From the NCBI GenBank assembly GCA_937944295.1, contig CALDZL010000078.1:1-36745 (forward strand): a DNA stretch of 36,745 nt, in the 5' to 3' direction. The stretch's first letter is position 1. The number at the start of each line of letters is the position of its first letter. Source of the stretch: an uncultured Sphingorhabdus sp. (GTDB lineage: Bacteria > Pseudomonadota > Alphaproteobacteria > Sphingomonadales > Sphingomonadaceae). Positions 1 through 9,790 of the stretch are shown piece by piece. The notes under the pieces are model-generated. The model was not told the origin of the DNA. It worked only from the letters and a program-made list of their open reading frames with translations, and did not search any database. Made by a program: the position numbers and the translations under genes.

Positions 1-402
1 ATGATCGGCTGGGGCCACAAAGGCGTCTATCAGAATGCCCAAGATTGGAATGACCTTACATTGTCTGATGCGGTCAGTGCAGCCTTTGGTACAGGGGAAT
101 CGCTGTTACATATTTATTACAGGCAAAATCCTAAACCTAACAGCTATCGAAAAAAGATACGCATTACACATAAACAATATCTGCATATTTTGCATAATAT
201 CGCATCCTATTTTGCATATGATACGAATGGTAAATTGCATGTTTATGAAGGCTATGGTCCTAATAATATATTTTATGCAGCGACGGGCCGCTACACTGCA
301 TTTAACACATGCAACACATGGGTTGGCAGAATTTTGAGAGAGGCGGGCATTAAGATTGGATATTGGACGCCTATTTCACAGAGCATAATGTACCGCTTTT
401 AA
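1..402 (+). CDS. DUF2459 family protein, 3' part (5' end outside window)
   Basis: The visible 133 residues match the C-terminal part of the DUF2459 family: an IGWG motif at residues 2-5, an LLHIYYR strand near residue 37, and the conserved NTCNTW motif near residues 102-107 followed by an alpha-helical RILREAGI segment and a WTP motif. Family members are usually over 200 residues, so although the frame happens to begin with ATG at base 1, the real start probably lies to the left and about 70-100 residues are missing. The biochemical role of the family is not established; the NTCNTW segment with its Cys could suggest a hydrolase-like active site, but that is inference. The next gene begins 108 bp downstream on the same strand. 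Family call is fairly sure; completeness is not. Confidence 0.7.
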   Translation: MIGWGHKGVYQNAQDWNDLTLSDAVSAAFGTGESLLHIYYRQNPKPNSYRKKIRITHKQYLHILHNIASYFAYDTNGKLHVYEGYGPNNIFYAATGRYTAFNTCNTWVGRILREAGIKIGYWTPISQSIMYRF

Positions 403-510
403 GTGATTTAATCAGAGACTTACATAGGCCATGATTGACATTCAATATTTTATAGCCCAAAAATTAATCCATCGATTAAATCGTGTAAACGATGATAAGG
501 AGTATGACCT

Positions 511-1365
511 ATGCCAGAATCAACCTATTATATCATTGGGATATTCATTATCTTTGGATTACTGGAATTTGCTTATACTAATTTTTTCCATAAAGATGAG
601 CAAACACGTGATGATGCCATCGTTGAAATATTAGGTTCAGCAGTATTGGTTGTACTGACCCAGCCTACTATCATATTATTTGTTCAATATGCCATGGGTA
701 ATATTGTTCCAGAATGGGCAAATACCCTTACGGGTATTAATATATTTGCTGCTATCGCGTTATTTTTGATATTTGATGATATGACACAATATTGGCTGCA
801 CCGCGCTTCGCATAATTTTGAATGGCTCTATAATTTGCATCGCGCCCATCATAACGCCCGTTATATGAGCATCAGATTGGTCTATCGTAACAATTTTTTC
901 TATTATCTATTCATGCCTGGAATCTGGTTCTCTGCCATGTTAATTTACCTTGGATTGGGATGGGTTTTTGCAGGATATATTGTGTTTAAAATGCTCGTTA
1001 TTGTTGGTGCACATAGCGATGTAGCCTGGGATAAGAAATTATATACTATTCCTGCTCTATCACCCATCATGTGGATTTTGGAACGCACTATATCGACGCC
1101 AGCTACGCACCATGCCCACCATGGCCGTCACAAAGAGGATGACGCGGTCAATTATAAAGGTAATTTTGGCAATCTGCTTTTCTTTTGGGATATCCTCTTT
1201 GGTACTGCAAAAATTACACGCCGTTACCCTATTAGCTATGGTGTTGAAAACTTAGAGGAAATTAGCGCAGCAAGGATGCTAGCCTGGCCAATTTTTAGAA
1301 CCAAACCGCGAAGTATGAAAAAAAATATAGACAGTAGTGAACAGATTGATAAAGTTGGAATTTAG
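511..1365 (+). CDS. Fatty acid hydroxylase / sterol desaturase family membrane protein
   Basis: A 284-residue integral membrane protein with the three histidine clusters of the fatty acid hydroxylase superfamily: HRASH at residues 97-101, HRAHH at 110-114 and a HHAHH cluster at 200-204, which together would bind a di-iron centre. Hydrophobic segments lie at about residues 6-22, 42-60, 75-90, 130-150 and 152-167. Members use O2 and an electron donor to hydroxylate or desaturate lipids or carotenoids. The substrate cannot be told from sequence; carotenoid or lipid modification is a plausible guess for a sphingomonad. An AAGGAG ribosome site at 497-502, 8 nt before ATG, fixes the start. It converges on ligA, with a hairpin between them. 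Confidence 0.85.
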   Translation: MPESTYYIIGIFIIFGLLEFAYTNFFHKDEQTRDDAIVEILGSAVLVVLTQPTIILFVQYAMGNIVPEWANTLTGINIFAAIALFLIFDDMTQYWLHRASHNFEWLYNLHRAHHNARYMSIRLVYRNNFFYYLFMPGIWFSAMLIYLGLGWVFAGYIVFKMLVIVGAHSDVAWDKKLYTIPALSPIMWILERTISTPATHHAHHGRHKEDDAVNYKGNFGNLLFFWDILFGTAKITRRYPISYGVENLEEISAARMLAWPIFRTKPRSMKKNIDSSEQIDKVGI

Positions 1366-1389
1366 CGTAAGAGAGAGCGCTAATATACT

Positions 1390-1424
1390 GCGGTGCGTCT
1401 ATGTGGGGGCATTGGACGCACCGC
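1390..1424. terminator. Hairpin between convergent genes, possible terminator
   Basis: A perfect 10-bp inverted repeat (GCGGTGCGTC at 1390-1399, GACGCACCGC at 1415-1424) with a 15-nt loop lies between the stop of the hydroxylase gene (1365) and the stop of ligA (1471). There is no long T run on either side, so it may be a weak terminator or a transcript-end stabilising hairpin. Confidence 0.45.
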
Positions 1425-1470
1425 ACCTTCTAAACAATCAGCAAAAATAGAGCACTGCTATCACTTGTGA

Positions 1471-3600
<2,130 letters not shown>

Positions 3601-3614
3601 ATGCTTCTGAGAGG

Positions 3615-3660
3615 TTATTCACAAAAACTCCCCTCCTCTTTAGAAGGGGGATTAGTGCAA
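3615..3660 (+). repeat. Palindromic repeat unit R1 (B-type tail)
   Basis: Consists of a TTATTCAC lead, an imperfect palindrome around CTCTTTAG and the tail TTAGTGCAA. The central TTTAGA/TTCAGA motifs of R0, R1 and R2 start at about 3578, 3639 and 3701, a period of 61-62 bp, so the three units form a short tandem array. Confidence 0.75.
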
Positions 3661-3671
3661 TCTGTATCAGC

Positions 3672-3738
3672 GATATTATTCACTTCAAACTCTCCTCCTC
3701 TTTAGAGGAGGGGTTGGGGGTGGTGGGCCAACGATCAG
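3672..3738 (+). repeat. Palindromic repeat unit R2 (A-type), overlaps the DUF559 3' end
   Basis: This 67-bp unit matches R4 (4271-4337) at 61 of 67 positions by direct comparison. Core palindrome: CCTCCTCTTTAGAGGAGG, followed by TTGGGGGTGGTG and ending CGATCAG. On the minus strand it encodes residues 115-133 and the stop codon of the DUF559 protein. Confidence 0.85.
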
Positions 3739-4081
3739 GCAGCAAAGCAAGTTTCCCCTCAATCTCTTGATACACACCTTCTATATTTTGCATTATATCT
3801 GCGTTGGTAAAACGCATCGTTTCATAATTATTGCGCATCCGAAACTCTTCATCCATTTTTGTATCTTGATCCGCATCATGCGTATCGCCATCAATCTCTA
3901 TAATTAGCATTTTTGCAGGACAAAAGAAATCAACAATACGATAATCAATTACCACTTGCCGACGGAATTTATATCCATCTATCTGTGATTTTCTCAAAAT
4001 CTGCCACAATTTATTCTCAGCAGGCGTAGGGTTTTTGCGCATATTAGCATCACAGCTTAACAATGTTTTGCGATCAACCAT
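3680..4081 (-). CDS. DUF559 endonuclease-like protein embedded in palindromic repeats
   Basis: A 133-residue protein of the DUF559 family, which belongs to the Vsr-like/PD-(D/E)xK nuclease group. The RKNPTPAENKLW opening is at residues 15-26, GYKFRRQ at 36-42, and the core IVDFF...IIEIDGDTH at 49-68 supplies the likely catalytic D51, E62 and D64. The family is widespread but has no established function; nuclease activity is inferred from the fold. The C-terminal tail from residue 115 (with PNPSSKEEE) is translated palindromic repeat, not part of the domain. The gene is bracketed by repeat units R2 and R3 in opposite orientation and splits recN from ligA. No clear Shine-Dalgarno precedes ATG 4081; M14 (4042) is an alternative start. 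The frame is intact, so it is not an obvious pseudogene. Confidence 0.85.
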   Translation of the reverse strand: MVDRKTLLSCDANMRKNPTPAENKLWQILRKSQIDGYKFRRQVVIDYRIVDFFCPAKMLIIEIDGDTHDADQDTKMDEEFRMRNNYETMRFTNADIMQNIEGVYQEIEGKLALLPDRWPTTPNPSSKEEESLK

Positions 4082-4156
4082 GAGATCATAATAATCACAG
4101 AAATGATAAACACTCTAGGTTTTTTGCATTCCAATGATGAATATACAGCATTAAAT

Positions 4157-4196
4157 CCACCACCCCTGCCCCTACTCTAAAGAGGAGGGGTGAATA
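4157..4196 (-). repeat. Palindromic repeat unit R3 (inverted, A-type)
   Basis: Reverse orientation relative to R2 and R4. Its reverse complement keeps ATTCAC, CCCTCCTCTTTAGAG, GGGG and a GGGGTGGTGG tail. It lies 76 bp upstream of the DUF559 start, so the gene plus R2 and R3 form a unit of about 525 bp (3672-4196) with inverted ends. It has diverged more than R2 and R4. Confidence 0.75.
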
Positions 4197-4270
4197 GCGC
4201 ATCCAATGCGGTTTTAGTCTATCATACTCCTATCATCTTTAATGCTAAACTATAGAGTAACTACATTATT

Positions 4271-4337
4271 GATATTATTCACTTAAAACTCCCCTCCACT
4301 TTAGAGGAGGGGTTGGGGGTGGTGCACCATCGATCAG
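4271..4337 (+). repeat. Palindromic repeat unit R4 (A-type), possible DUF559 tail relic
   Basis: Differs from R2 at only six of 67 positions and has the same orientation. Read on the minus strand in the register of the DUF559 gene it encodes DRWCTTPNPSSKVEGSFK and then TGA, parallel to the DUF559 C-terminus (DRWPTTPNPSSKEEESLK, TGA). It lies 38 bp beyond the recN stop codon, and its GC-rich hairpin could act as an attenuator for the operon. Confidence 0.85.
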
Positions 4338-4375
4338 TTAGCCTTAATAGCAATGCCTTTATTCAGCGTTAATAT

Positions 4376-6037
4376 TCACACCACTTCCAACAATCGATCG
4401 GCTTGTGCTTTGGCTTCTTCGGTCACTTGCGCACCCGATAGCATCCGCGCGATTTCTTGGCGGCGATCATCATCGGAAAGCGCCTTCACATCGGTGCGCG
4501 TTACGATACCTTCGCTGCTTTTAGCGATAAAATAATGCGCAGATCCTTTTGCAGCCACCTGCGGACTATGCGTCACGGCGAGCATTTGTTTGCCGCTCTG
4601 TGCAAGCTTCAAAAGCCTTTCTCCAATGGCCGATGCCACCGCTCCGCCAACACCGCGATCAATCTCGTCAAATATGATGGTTTGCGCTCCGCCTTCTTCG
4701 GCCAAAGCAACTTTTAGCGCCAATATAAAGCGCGATAATTCCCCGCCCGATGCTATTTTCGTGAGCGGAGCAAAGGGCGCACCAGGATTGGTAGAGATTA
4801 GAAATTCCACCTTATCCATACCATTTTCGCCCCAGCGGCTCTCATCTAGCAAGGCTATATCGGTTTGAAATTTAGCGGCATCTAATTTGAGCGGAACAAG
4901 TTCAGAAATCACCGCCTTATCAAGAGCTTTAGCGGCTTTTTGACGTATTTGAGATAGCGCTCTCGCAGCCTCAAAATAGCTCTGCTTTTTACTTTCTACT
5001 TCGGCTTCTAATTTGGCAAGTCCTTCACCGCCTGCTTGTATAGCGGATAATTTTTCAGACAAATCTTGCAGCAAAGTCGGCAATGTATCAGGCGCCACAT
5101 TATGCTTTCTCGCTAATGCGCGCAATTCAAACAAACGCACTTCAATATCATCCAATCGTTGCGGATCAAAAGTGAGCGAAAAGCTCGCTTCATTCAATTT
5201 GCTCTCCGCCTCATTCGCCTCTATGATAGCGCGATCAAGCGATGACAAGGCTTCGCTCAACGCAGCATGCTCAGGCGCGATACGTTCCAACTTACGCGCC
5301 GATGCCCGCAATTTGGTAACGCCGCTATCCTTGCCATCAAAACTATCCAATACTGATTTCAGTTCCTCGGTTAAACGCTCGCCCTTTTGCATATCACTAC
5401 GCTCGCCTGCTAGCTCTTCTTCCTCGCCATCAACAGGGCTGAAGCTTTGTAATTCTTCAACGCTATGTTCCAACCATTCGCGATCACGCTCGGCTTGGTC
5501 AAGGCTTGCACGGGCCGTTTCCAATTTACTCTGCGCGTCTTTCCATTCCCGATAATGATGCGCTACTTTTTCGCTATGACAGCGTCCGTAGCTGTCGAGC
5601 AAATCACGGTGACCTGATGGATTGAGCAATCCGCGATCATCATGCTGCCCGTGAATTTCAACCAAATAGCGACCGATCTTACGCAATAATGCTGCACTAC
5701 AAGGCTGATCATTAATATAGGCCTTGCTACCGCCATCGGCTTTTAGACTGCGGCGAATAAGCAGCGGTTCTCCCGCTTCGCAATCAATGTCATTTTCGAT
5801 AAGCGCCTTGCGTAAAGCGCCATTGGGCGGATCAAAAGTAGCAATTACCTGCGCTTTATCGCTGCCATTACGAACCAAATTTGATTCTGCACGCGCACCC
5901 AAGACAAGACCTAATGAGTCCAATAATATCGATTTGCCCGCGCCTGTTTCACCCGTTAAAACGCTCAAACCATGCTGAAAGCCGAGCGATAGCGCTTCTA
6001 TCAAAACAATATTACGAATATTCAGATTCTGGAGCAT
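4376..6037 (-). CDS. recN: DNA repair protein RecN
   Basis: SMC-like ATPase of 553 aa that tethers DNA ends in recombinational double-strand break repair. The Walker A motif GETGAGKS is at residues 29-36. A long coiled-coil region rich in Glu/Lys/Ala occupies about residues 150-370. The ABC signature SGGELS is at 430-435, Walker B IIFDEID at 454-460, and a switch His lies in AVTHSPQ shortly after. Length is typical. It starts 42 bp after bamD (AAGG ribosome site) and belongs to the same transcript. In E. coli recN is SOS-induced, but no LexA-like site is evident to me here. Confidence 0.97.
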   Translation of the reverse strand: MLQNLNIRNIVLIEALSLGFQHGLSVLTGETGAGKSILLDSLGLVLGARAESNLVRNGSDKAQVIATFDPPNGALRKALIENDIDCEAGEPLLIRRSLKADGGSKAYINDQPCSAALLRKIGRYLVEIHGQHDDRGLLNPSGHRDLLDSYGRCHSEKVAHHYREWKDAQSKLETARASLDQAERDREWLEHSVEELQSFSPVDGEEEELAGERSDMQKGERLTEELKSVLDSFDGKDSGVTKLRASARKLERIAPEHAALSEALSSLDRAIIEANEAESKLNEASFSLTFDPQRLDDIEVRLFELRALARKHNVAPDTLPTLLQDLSEKLSAIQAGGEGLAKLEAEVESKKQSYFEAARALSQIRQKAAKALDKAVISELVPLKLDAAKFQTDIALLDESRWGENGMDKVEFLISTNPGAPFAPLTKIASGGELSRFILALKVALAEEGGAQTIIFDEIDRGVGGAVASAIGERLLKLAQSGKQMLAVTHSPQVAAKGSAHYFIAKSSEGIVTRTDVKALSDDDRRQEIARMLSGAQVTEEAKAQADRLLEVV

Positions 6038-6079
6038 AGACCTTTGTCTAAAGCGACATTAGAAATATGTCAGCAAATA

Positions 6080-6865
6080 TCATGCTTCAGAAGCATGTTT
6101 TTGCATCAACTTAAATGCTTTTTCATACCATTCGCTGCCAGGATAATTGCTACCCAAAACAGCAGCAGAACGCTTGGCTTCATCCAATACGCCCAGTGCT
6201 AAATAACTCTCTGTCAGGCGGTATAATGCCTCTGGTGCATGCGTTGTGGTATCAAATTTGTCCACCACCTCACGAAAACGAATAACGGATGCGAGCCACA
6301 AAGATCGACGTTGATAAAAACGGCCAATTTCCATTTCTTTGCCTGCGAGATGATCGCGCACCAAGTCAATTTTCAAACCCGCATCGGCAGCATAACGCGT
6401 ATTCGGATAGCGGCGCTGCACTTCACCGAGCGCCGCCAAAGCGTTACTGGTGATTTTTTGATCGCGGGTGACATCGCTGATACGTTCATAATGGCATAGA
6501 GCAATTAAATAATAAGCGTAGGGTGCATCTTTATTACCTGGATGGATAGAAAGAAACCGACTCGCAGAACGAATAGATTCATCATATTTATTATCGAGAT
6601 AATAGCTAAATGCGCTCATGAGCTGGGCGCGCCGTGACCAAGGTGAGAATGGATGTTGGCGTTCCACTTCATCAAATAGGGCCGCTGCGACCGCATAATT
6701 TTTGCCATCAAGCCGCTCTTTTGCTGCATTATAGAGCGTATTCACATCGCGTGCGATAAATTTAGTATCTGTTTTTGGGCCGCCCGTTGAACAACCAGCG
6801 AGTAAAGCCGTTGATATGACTAATATCATGGGCTTAGAAAATAAGTTAAGAAATTTCTTTGTCAT
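6080..6865 (-). CDS. bamD: Outer membrane assembly lipoprotein BamD
   Basis: 261-residue lipoprotein of the BamD/ComL family. The lipobox LLAGC places the lipidated Cys at residue 25 after a hydrophobic signal. TPR-like helical repeats fill residues 35-255, including the motif VEVQHPFSPW-like segment VERQHPFSPW near residues 67-76 and HPGNKDAPYAYYL, both characteristic of BamD. It is part of the BAM complex that inserts beta-barrel proteins into the outer membrane. First gene of the bamD-recN-ligA run. AAGGA lies 8 nt before ATG. In many alphaproteobacteria lpxC precedes it; here the upstream neighbour is pnp with its terminator, so transcription probably starts in 6866-6942. Confidence 0.95.
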   Translation of the reverse strand: MTKKFLNLFSKPMILVISTALLAGCSTGGPKTDTKFIARDVNTLYNAAKERLDGKNYAVAAALFDEVERQHPFSPWSRRAQLMSAFSYYLDNKYDESIRSASRFLSIHPGNKDAPYAYYLIALCHYERISDVTRDQKITSNALAALGEVQRRYPNTRYAADAGLKIDLVRDHLAGKEMEIGRFYQRRSLWLASVIRFREVVDKFDTTTHAPEALYRLTESYLALGVLDEAKRSAAVLGSNYPGSEWYEKAFKLMQKHASEA

Positions 6866-6943
6866 TCTTTATCCTTAATCGCTGCTGGCCCTTTCGCCAA
6901 CACTTAAATGAAAAAAGCCCAGCTTCAAACGAGATAGTTTCTC

Positions 6944-6982
6944 AAATAAAAAAAGCTGCGAGCAAAACACCCGCAGCTTTTT
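6944..6982 (-). terminator. Rho-independent terminator after pnp
   Basis: On the minus strand an 11-bp stem (AAAAAGCTGCG / CGCAGCTTTTT, arms 6972-6982 and 6950-6960) with an 11-nt loop ends in a run of seven Ts, 53 bp past the pnp stop. It separates the pnp transcript from bamD. Confidence 0.85.
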
Positions 6983-7034
6983 CTTTTAAGCAATCAATCT
7001 GTATCGAATATGAATTAATCGCGATAGATTAGAT

Positions 7035-9317
7035 TTATTCGCCCGTGATAAAATCTGGCAATCCAGCATCAGAGCCATCTTTACTATCATTATCTTTGCC
7101 TTCATTATCACGACGGGGACCACGTCCTTTACCACCGCGACCATCACGGCGAGGCTTGCGATCTCCGCCTCTATTGCCTCTGGGTTTATTTTCACGCGGT
7201 GGACGGGTATCTTCTAATTCTTCGCCCGTTTCTTGATCAACAACGCGCATCGATAGGCGCACTTTACCGCGCTGATCAATCTCAAGGACTTTAACCTTAA
7301 CTTCTTGACCCTCGGATAGCTCATCTGCAACTTTTTCAACGCGCTCGTCTTTTATTTCGGAAACATGGACAAGTCCATCTTTGCCGCCCATAAAGTTCAC
7401 AAAAGCACCAAAGTCCACAAGATTTACAACTTTACCATCATAAATTTTACCAACTTCGGCTTCTTCAACAATGCCTTCGATCCATTTCATAGCCGCATCG
7501 ATTTGTGATTTGTCAGAAGAGGAAACTTTGACCAATCCTTCGTCATCAATATCAACCTTAGCACCCGTTTCAGCAACAATCTCGCGGATCACTTTGCCGC
7601 CTGTACCAATGATGTCACGAATTTTTGATTTATCAATTTGGATCGTTTCAATGCGCGGTGCATGCTCAGAAAGTTCCGTACGTGCATTGCCCAAGGCTTT
7701 GGTCATTTCGCCCAATATGTGCGCACGGCCTTCGCTTGCTTGGTGAAGAGCAGTTTTAAAAATCTCTTCGGTAATACCAGCAATCTTAATGTCCATTTGC
7801 ATGGTGGTGATGCCTTTTTCGGTACCAGCCACTTTGAAATCCATATCGCCAAGATGATCTTCATCCCCCAAAATATCGGAGAGAACAGCGAAATCATCGC
7901 CCTCTAGGATAAGGCCCATCGCAATACCAGAAACCGGACGTTCAATAGGAACACCAGCATCCATCATCGACAAACAACCACCGCAAATGGTCGCCATTGA
8001 CGATGAACCATTAGATTCGGTAATGTCTGATAAAATACGGATGGTGTATGGAAAGTCTTCCAAGCTTGGCAAGATTGGGCGCAACGCACGAAATGCCAAT
8101 TTACCATGACCAATTTCGCGGCGACCAGGCGCACCAAAGCGGCCCACTTCACCTACTGAATAAGGCGGGAAATTATAATGTAGCATGAAATTGCTATAGC
8201 TTAACCCATCCAAACCATCGATCATTTGCTCGGCATCTTTTGTGCCCAACGTCGTGGTACAGATGGCTTGCGTTTCACCGCGCGTGAACAAGGCGCTACC
8301 GTGTGTACGCGGCAAGAAACCAACGGTGGACTCAATTTGACGCACTTCATTGGTTTTGCGGCCATCAATCCGTTGACCATCCTTAAGGATCGCACCACGC
8401 ACAATATCTGCTTCTAATTTTTTCGCTTGTTTCATCGCCGTCATCATAGCTTGGCCATCGACGGCTTGCGCTTCAAAATGTGCCTTAGCTTTATCACGCG
8501 CTGCATTTAATGCATTGCTACGTTCGCTTTTGTCCGTAATTTTATAGGCCGCAGCAATATCATCACCGATAAGTCCGCGAATTTCTTCTTTAAGGTCAGA
8601 ATTGCCCTCGCTTGTTGCTAGTTCCCATGGTTCTTTTGCAGCTTGCTCGGCCAAATCGATAATCAGGTTCACGACCTTCTTAATCTCATCATGCGCAAAC
8701 ATAACAGCGCCAAGCATGACGTCTTCTGATAATTCTTTTGCTTCTGATTCCACCATCATTACGGCATTACCTGTCGCCGCGACAACCAGATCCAATTCAC
8801 CCTCAGCTACTTTTTCCATATTGGGGTTTAATTGATATTCACCCTCAGCGTAACCAATACGAGCAGCACCAATTGGCCCCATGAACGGAACGCCTGAAAT
8901 GGTCAAAGCAGCAGATGCGGCAATCATTGCCAAAATATCAGGCTCATTCTCGCCATCATAGCTAAGCACCTGACAAATAACATTTAGCTCGTTGTAAAAC
9001 CCTTCTGGGAAAAGCGGACGAACGGGACGATCGATCAAACGGCTGGTCAATGTTTCTTTTTCAGTCGCACCGCGCTCGCGTTTAAAAAAGCCGCCAGGAA
9101 TACGACCTGCGGCTGAAAATTTTTCTTGATAATGGACGGTCAATGGGAAAAAATCCTGTCCATCTTTTACCGATTTTGCAGCCGTCACTGCACATAAAAC
9201 AACGGTTTCGCCTAATGTGGCAATAACTGCACCATCGGCTTGACGGGCAACCTGTCCCGTTTCCAGACTGAGGGTTTGTCCGCCCCATTCCATTTCTACT
9301 TTTTTAATATCAAACAT
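7035..9317 (-). CDS. pnp: Polynucleotide phosphorylase
   Basis: 760-residue PNPase, the phosphorolytic 3'-5' exoribonuclease of the degradosome. Two RNase PH domains (about 10-145 and 315-550) flank an all-helical linker. The catalytic region [10 protein letters not shown] has D485 and D491 at the positions of E. coli D486 and D492. The KH domain has a GTGG loop at 571-574 and the S1 domain spans about 623-692. An Arg/Gly-rich, charged tail (706-745) and a terminal LPDFITGE-like end follow; such tails in alphaproteobacteria may mediate degradosome contacts (inference). AAGGAAA lies before ATG. The 189-bp leader contains two inverted repeats, consistent with the leader-based autoregulation known in E. 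coli, though that is not shown here. Confidence 0.98.
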   Translation of the reverse strand: MFDIKKVEMEWGGQTLSLETGQVARQADGAVIATLGETVVLCAVTAAKSVKDGQDFFPLTVHYQEKFSAAGRIPGGFFKRERGATEKETLTSRLIDRPVRPLFPEGFYNELNVICQVLSYDGENEPDILAMIAASAALTISGVPFMGPIGAARIGYAEGEYQLNPNMEKVAEGELDLVVAATGNAVMMVESEAKELSEDVMLGAVMFAHDEIKKVVNLIIDLAEQAAKEPWELATSEGNSDLKEEIRGLIGDDIAAAYKITDKSERSNALNAARDKAKAHFEAQAVDGQAMMTAMKQAKKLEADIVRGAILKDGQRIDGRKTNEVRQIESTVGFLPRTHGSALFTRGETQAICTTTLGTKDAEQMIDGLDGLSYSNFMLHYNFPPYSVGEVGRFGAPGRREIGHGKLAFRALRPILPSLEDFPYTIRILSDITESNGSSSMATICGGCLSMMDAGVPIERPVSGIAMGLILEGDDFAVLSDILGDEDHLGDMDFKVAGTEKGITTMQMDIKIAGITEEIFKTALHQASEGRAHILGEMTKALGNARTELSEHAPRIETIQIDKSKIRDIIGTGGKVIREIVAETGAKVDIDDEGLVKVSSSDKSQIDAAMKWIEGIVEEAEVGKIYDGKVVNLVDFGAFVNFMGGKDGLVHVSEIKDERVEKVADELSEGQEVKVKVLEIDQRGKVRLSMRVVDQETGEELEDTRPPRENKPRGNRGGDRKPRRDGRGGKGRGPRRDNEGKDNDSKDGSDAGLPDFITGE

Positions 9318-9332
9318 GTATTTTCCTTATAT

Positions 9333-9357
9333 CCCGCCATGCCCTATGCAAAGCGGG
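9333..9357 (-). promoter_or_regulatory. Imperfect hairpin in the pnp leader
   Basis: CCCGC at 9333-9337 can pair with GCGGG at 9353-9357 around an inner TGC/GCA pair, 16 bp upstream of the pnp start and just before its ribosome site. In enterobacteria, RNase III and PNPase regulate pnp through leader hairpins; a similar role here is only a possibility. Confidence 0.3.
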
Positions 9358-9425
9358 GCCTTTTACCGAGAAATTCCGTCCCAGCGCGGTTGGGCTCATA
9401 TCATTGGCCCTAGGCTATCTATCGA

Positions 9426-9431
9426 ATTATA
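9426..9431 (-). promoter_or_regulatory. Candidate -10 box for pnp
   Basis: A perfect TATAAT on the minus strand, 109 bp upstream of the pnp start and just after the rpsO terminator. No good TTGACA-like -35 box is seen at 16-18 bp spacing, so the call is weak. Confidence 0.3.
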
Positions 9432-9450
9432 GATTAAGCCTCTTAATAAA

Positions 9451-9466
9451 GCAGCGCCAGCGCTGC
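9451..9466. repeat. Inverted repeat between rpsO and pnp
   Basis: GCAGCGC-CA-GCGCTGC, a perfect 7-bp stem with a 2-nt centre, between the rpsO terminator and the candidate pnp -10 box. It could be an RNase III-type processing hairpin of the rpsO-pnp transcript or a protein site. Confidence 0.4.
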
Positions 9467-9474
9467 CCTCATGC

Positions 9475-9497
9475 AAAAAGCGGCCCTTCAAGGCCGC
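9475..9497 (-). terminator. Terminator after rpsO
   Basis: On the minus strand a 6-bp GC-rich stem (GCGGCC / GGCCGC, arms 9492-9497 and 9480-9485) is followed by TTTTT (9475-9479), just past the rpsO stop. Some read-through to pnp is likely, as in other bacteria. Confidence 0.75.
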
Positions 9498-9506
9498 CTT
9501 AAATTC

Positions 9507-9776
9507 TTATTTACGCAGACCGAGTTTAGCGATCAGCTCTTTGTAACGCGCTTCATCTTTACCTTTCAGATAATCCAAAAGCGAGCGGCGTTTATTCACC
9601 ATCATTAACAAGCCGCGCCGCGAGTGATTATCTTTATGATGGCCTTTGAAATGCTCAGTAAGATTAACAATACGCTCGGTTAAAATAGCGATTTGTACTT
9701 CTGGTGATCCTGTATCGCCTTCCATACGGCCATATTCTTTTGATAATTCTGCTTTGCGTTCTACTGTAATTGTCAT
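9507..9776 (-). CDS. rpsO: 30S ribosomal protein S15
   Basis: 89-residue S15, which binds 16S rRNA and helps assemble the platform of the small subunit. The sequence [26 protein letters not shown], and the [12 protein letters not shown] motif followed by RRSLLDYL are diagnostic. The start is taken at ATG 9776, with AGGAAA upstream and 14 bp after the truB stop. A GTG six codons further up (9794) overlaps the truB stop, leaves no room for a ribosome site and does not fit the family N-terminus. It follows truB in one transcript and is followed by its own terminator and pnp. Confidence 0.97.
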   Translation of the reverse strand: MTITVERKAELSKEYGRMEGDTGSPEVQIAILTERIVNLTEHFKGHHKDNHSRRGLLMMVNKRRSLLDYLKGKDEARYKELIAKLGLRK

Positions 9777-9790
9777 ATTTTTTCCTACGA

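Noticed and set aside
431-634. 67-codon frame overlapping the hydroxylase gene start
   Set aside because: It overlaps a clearly real gene in another frame, has no ribosome site and resembles no family.
5013-5555. 180-codon frame opposite recN
   Set aside because: Serine-rich translation typical of the antisense of a coiled-coil gene; no ribosome site and fully inside recN, which is intact.
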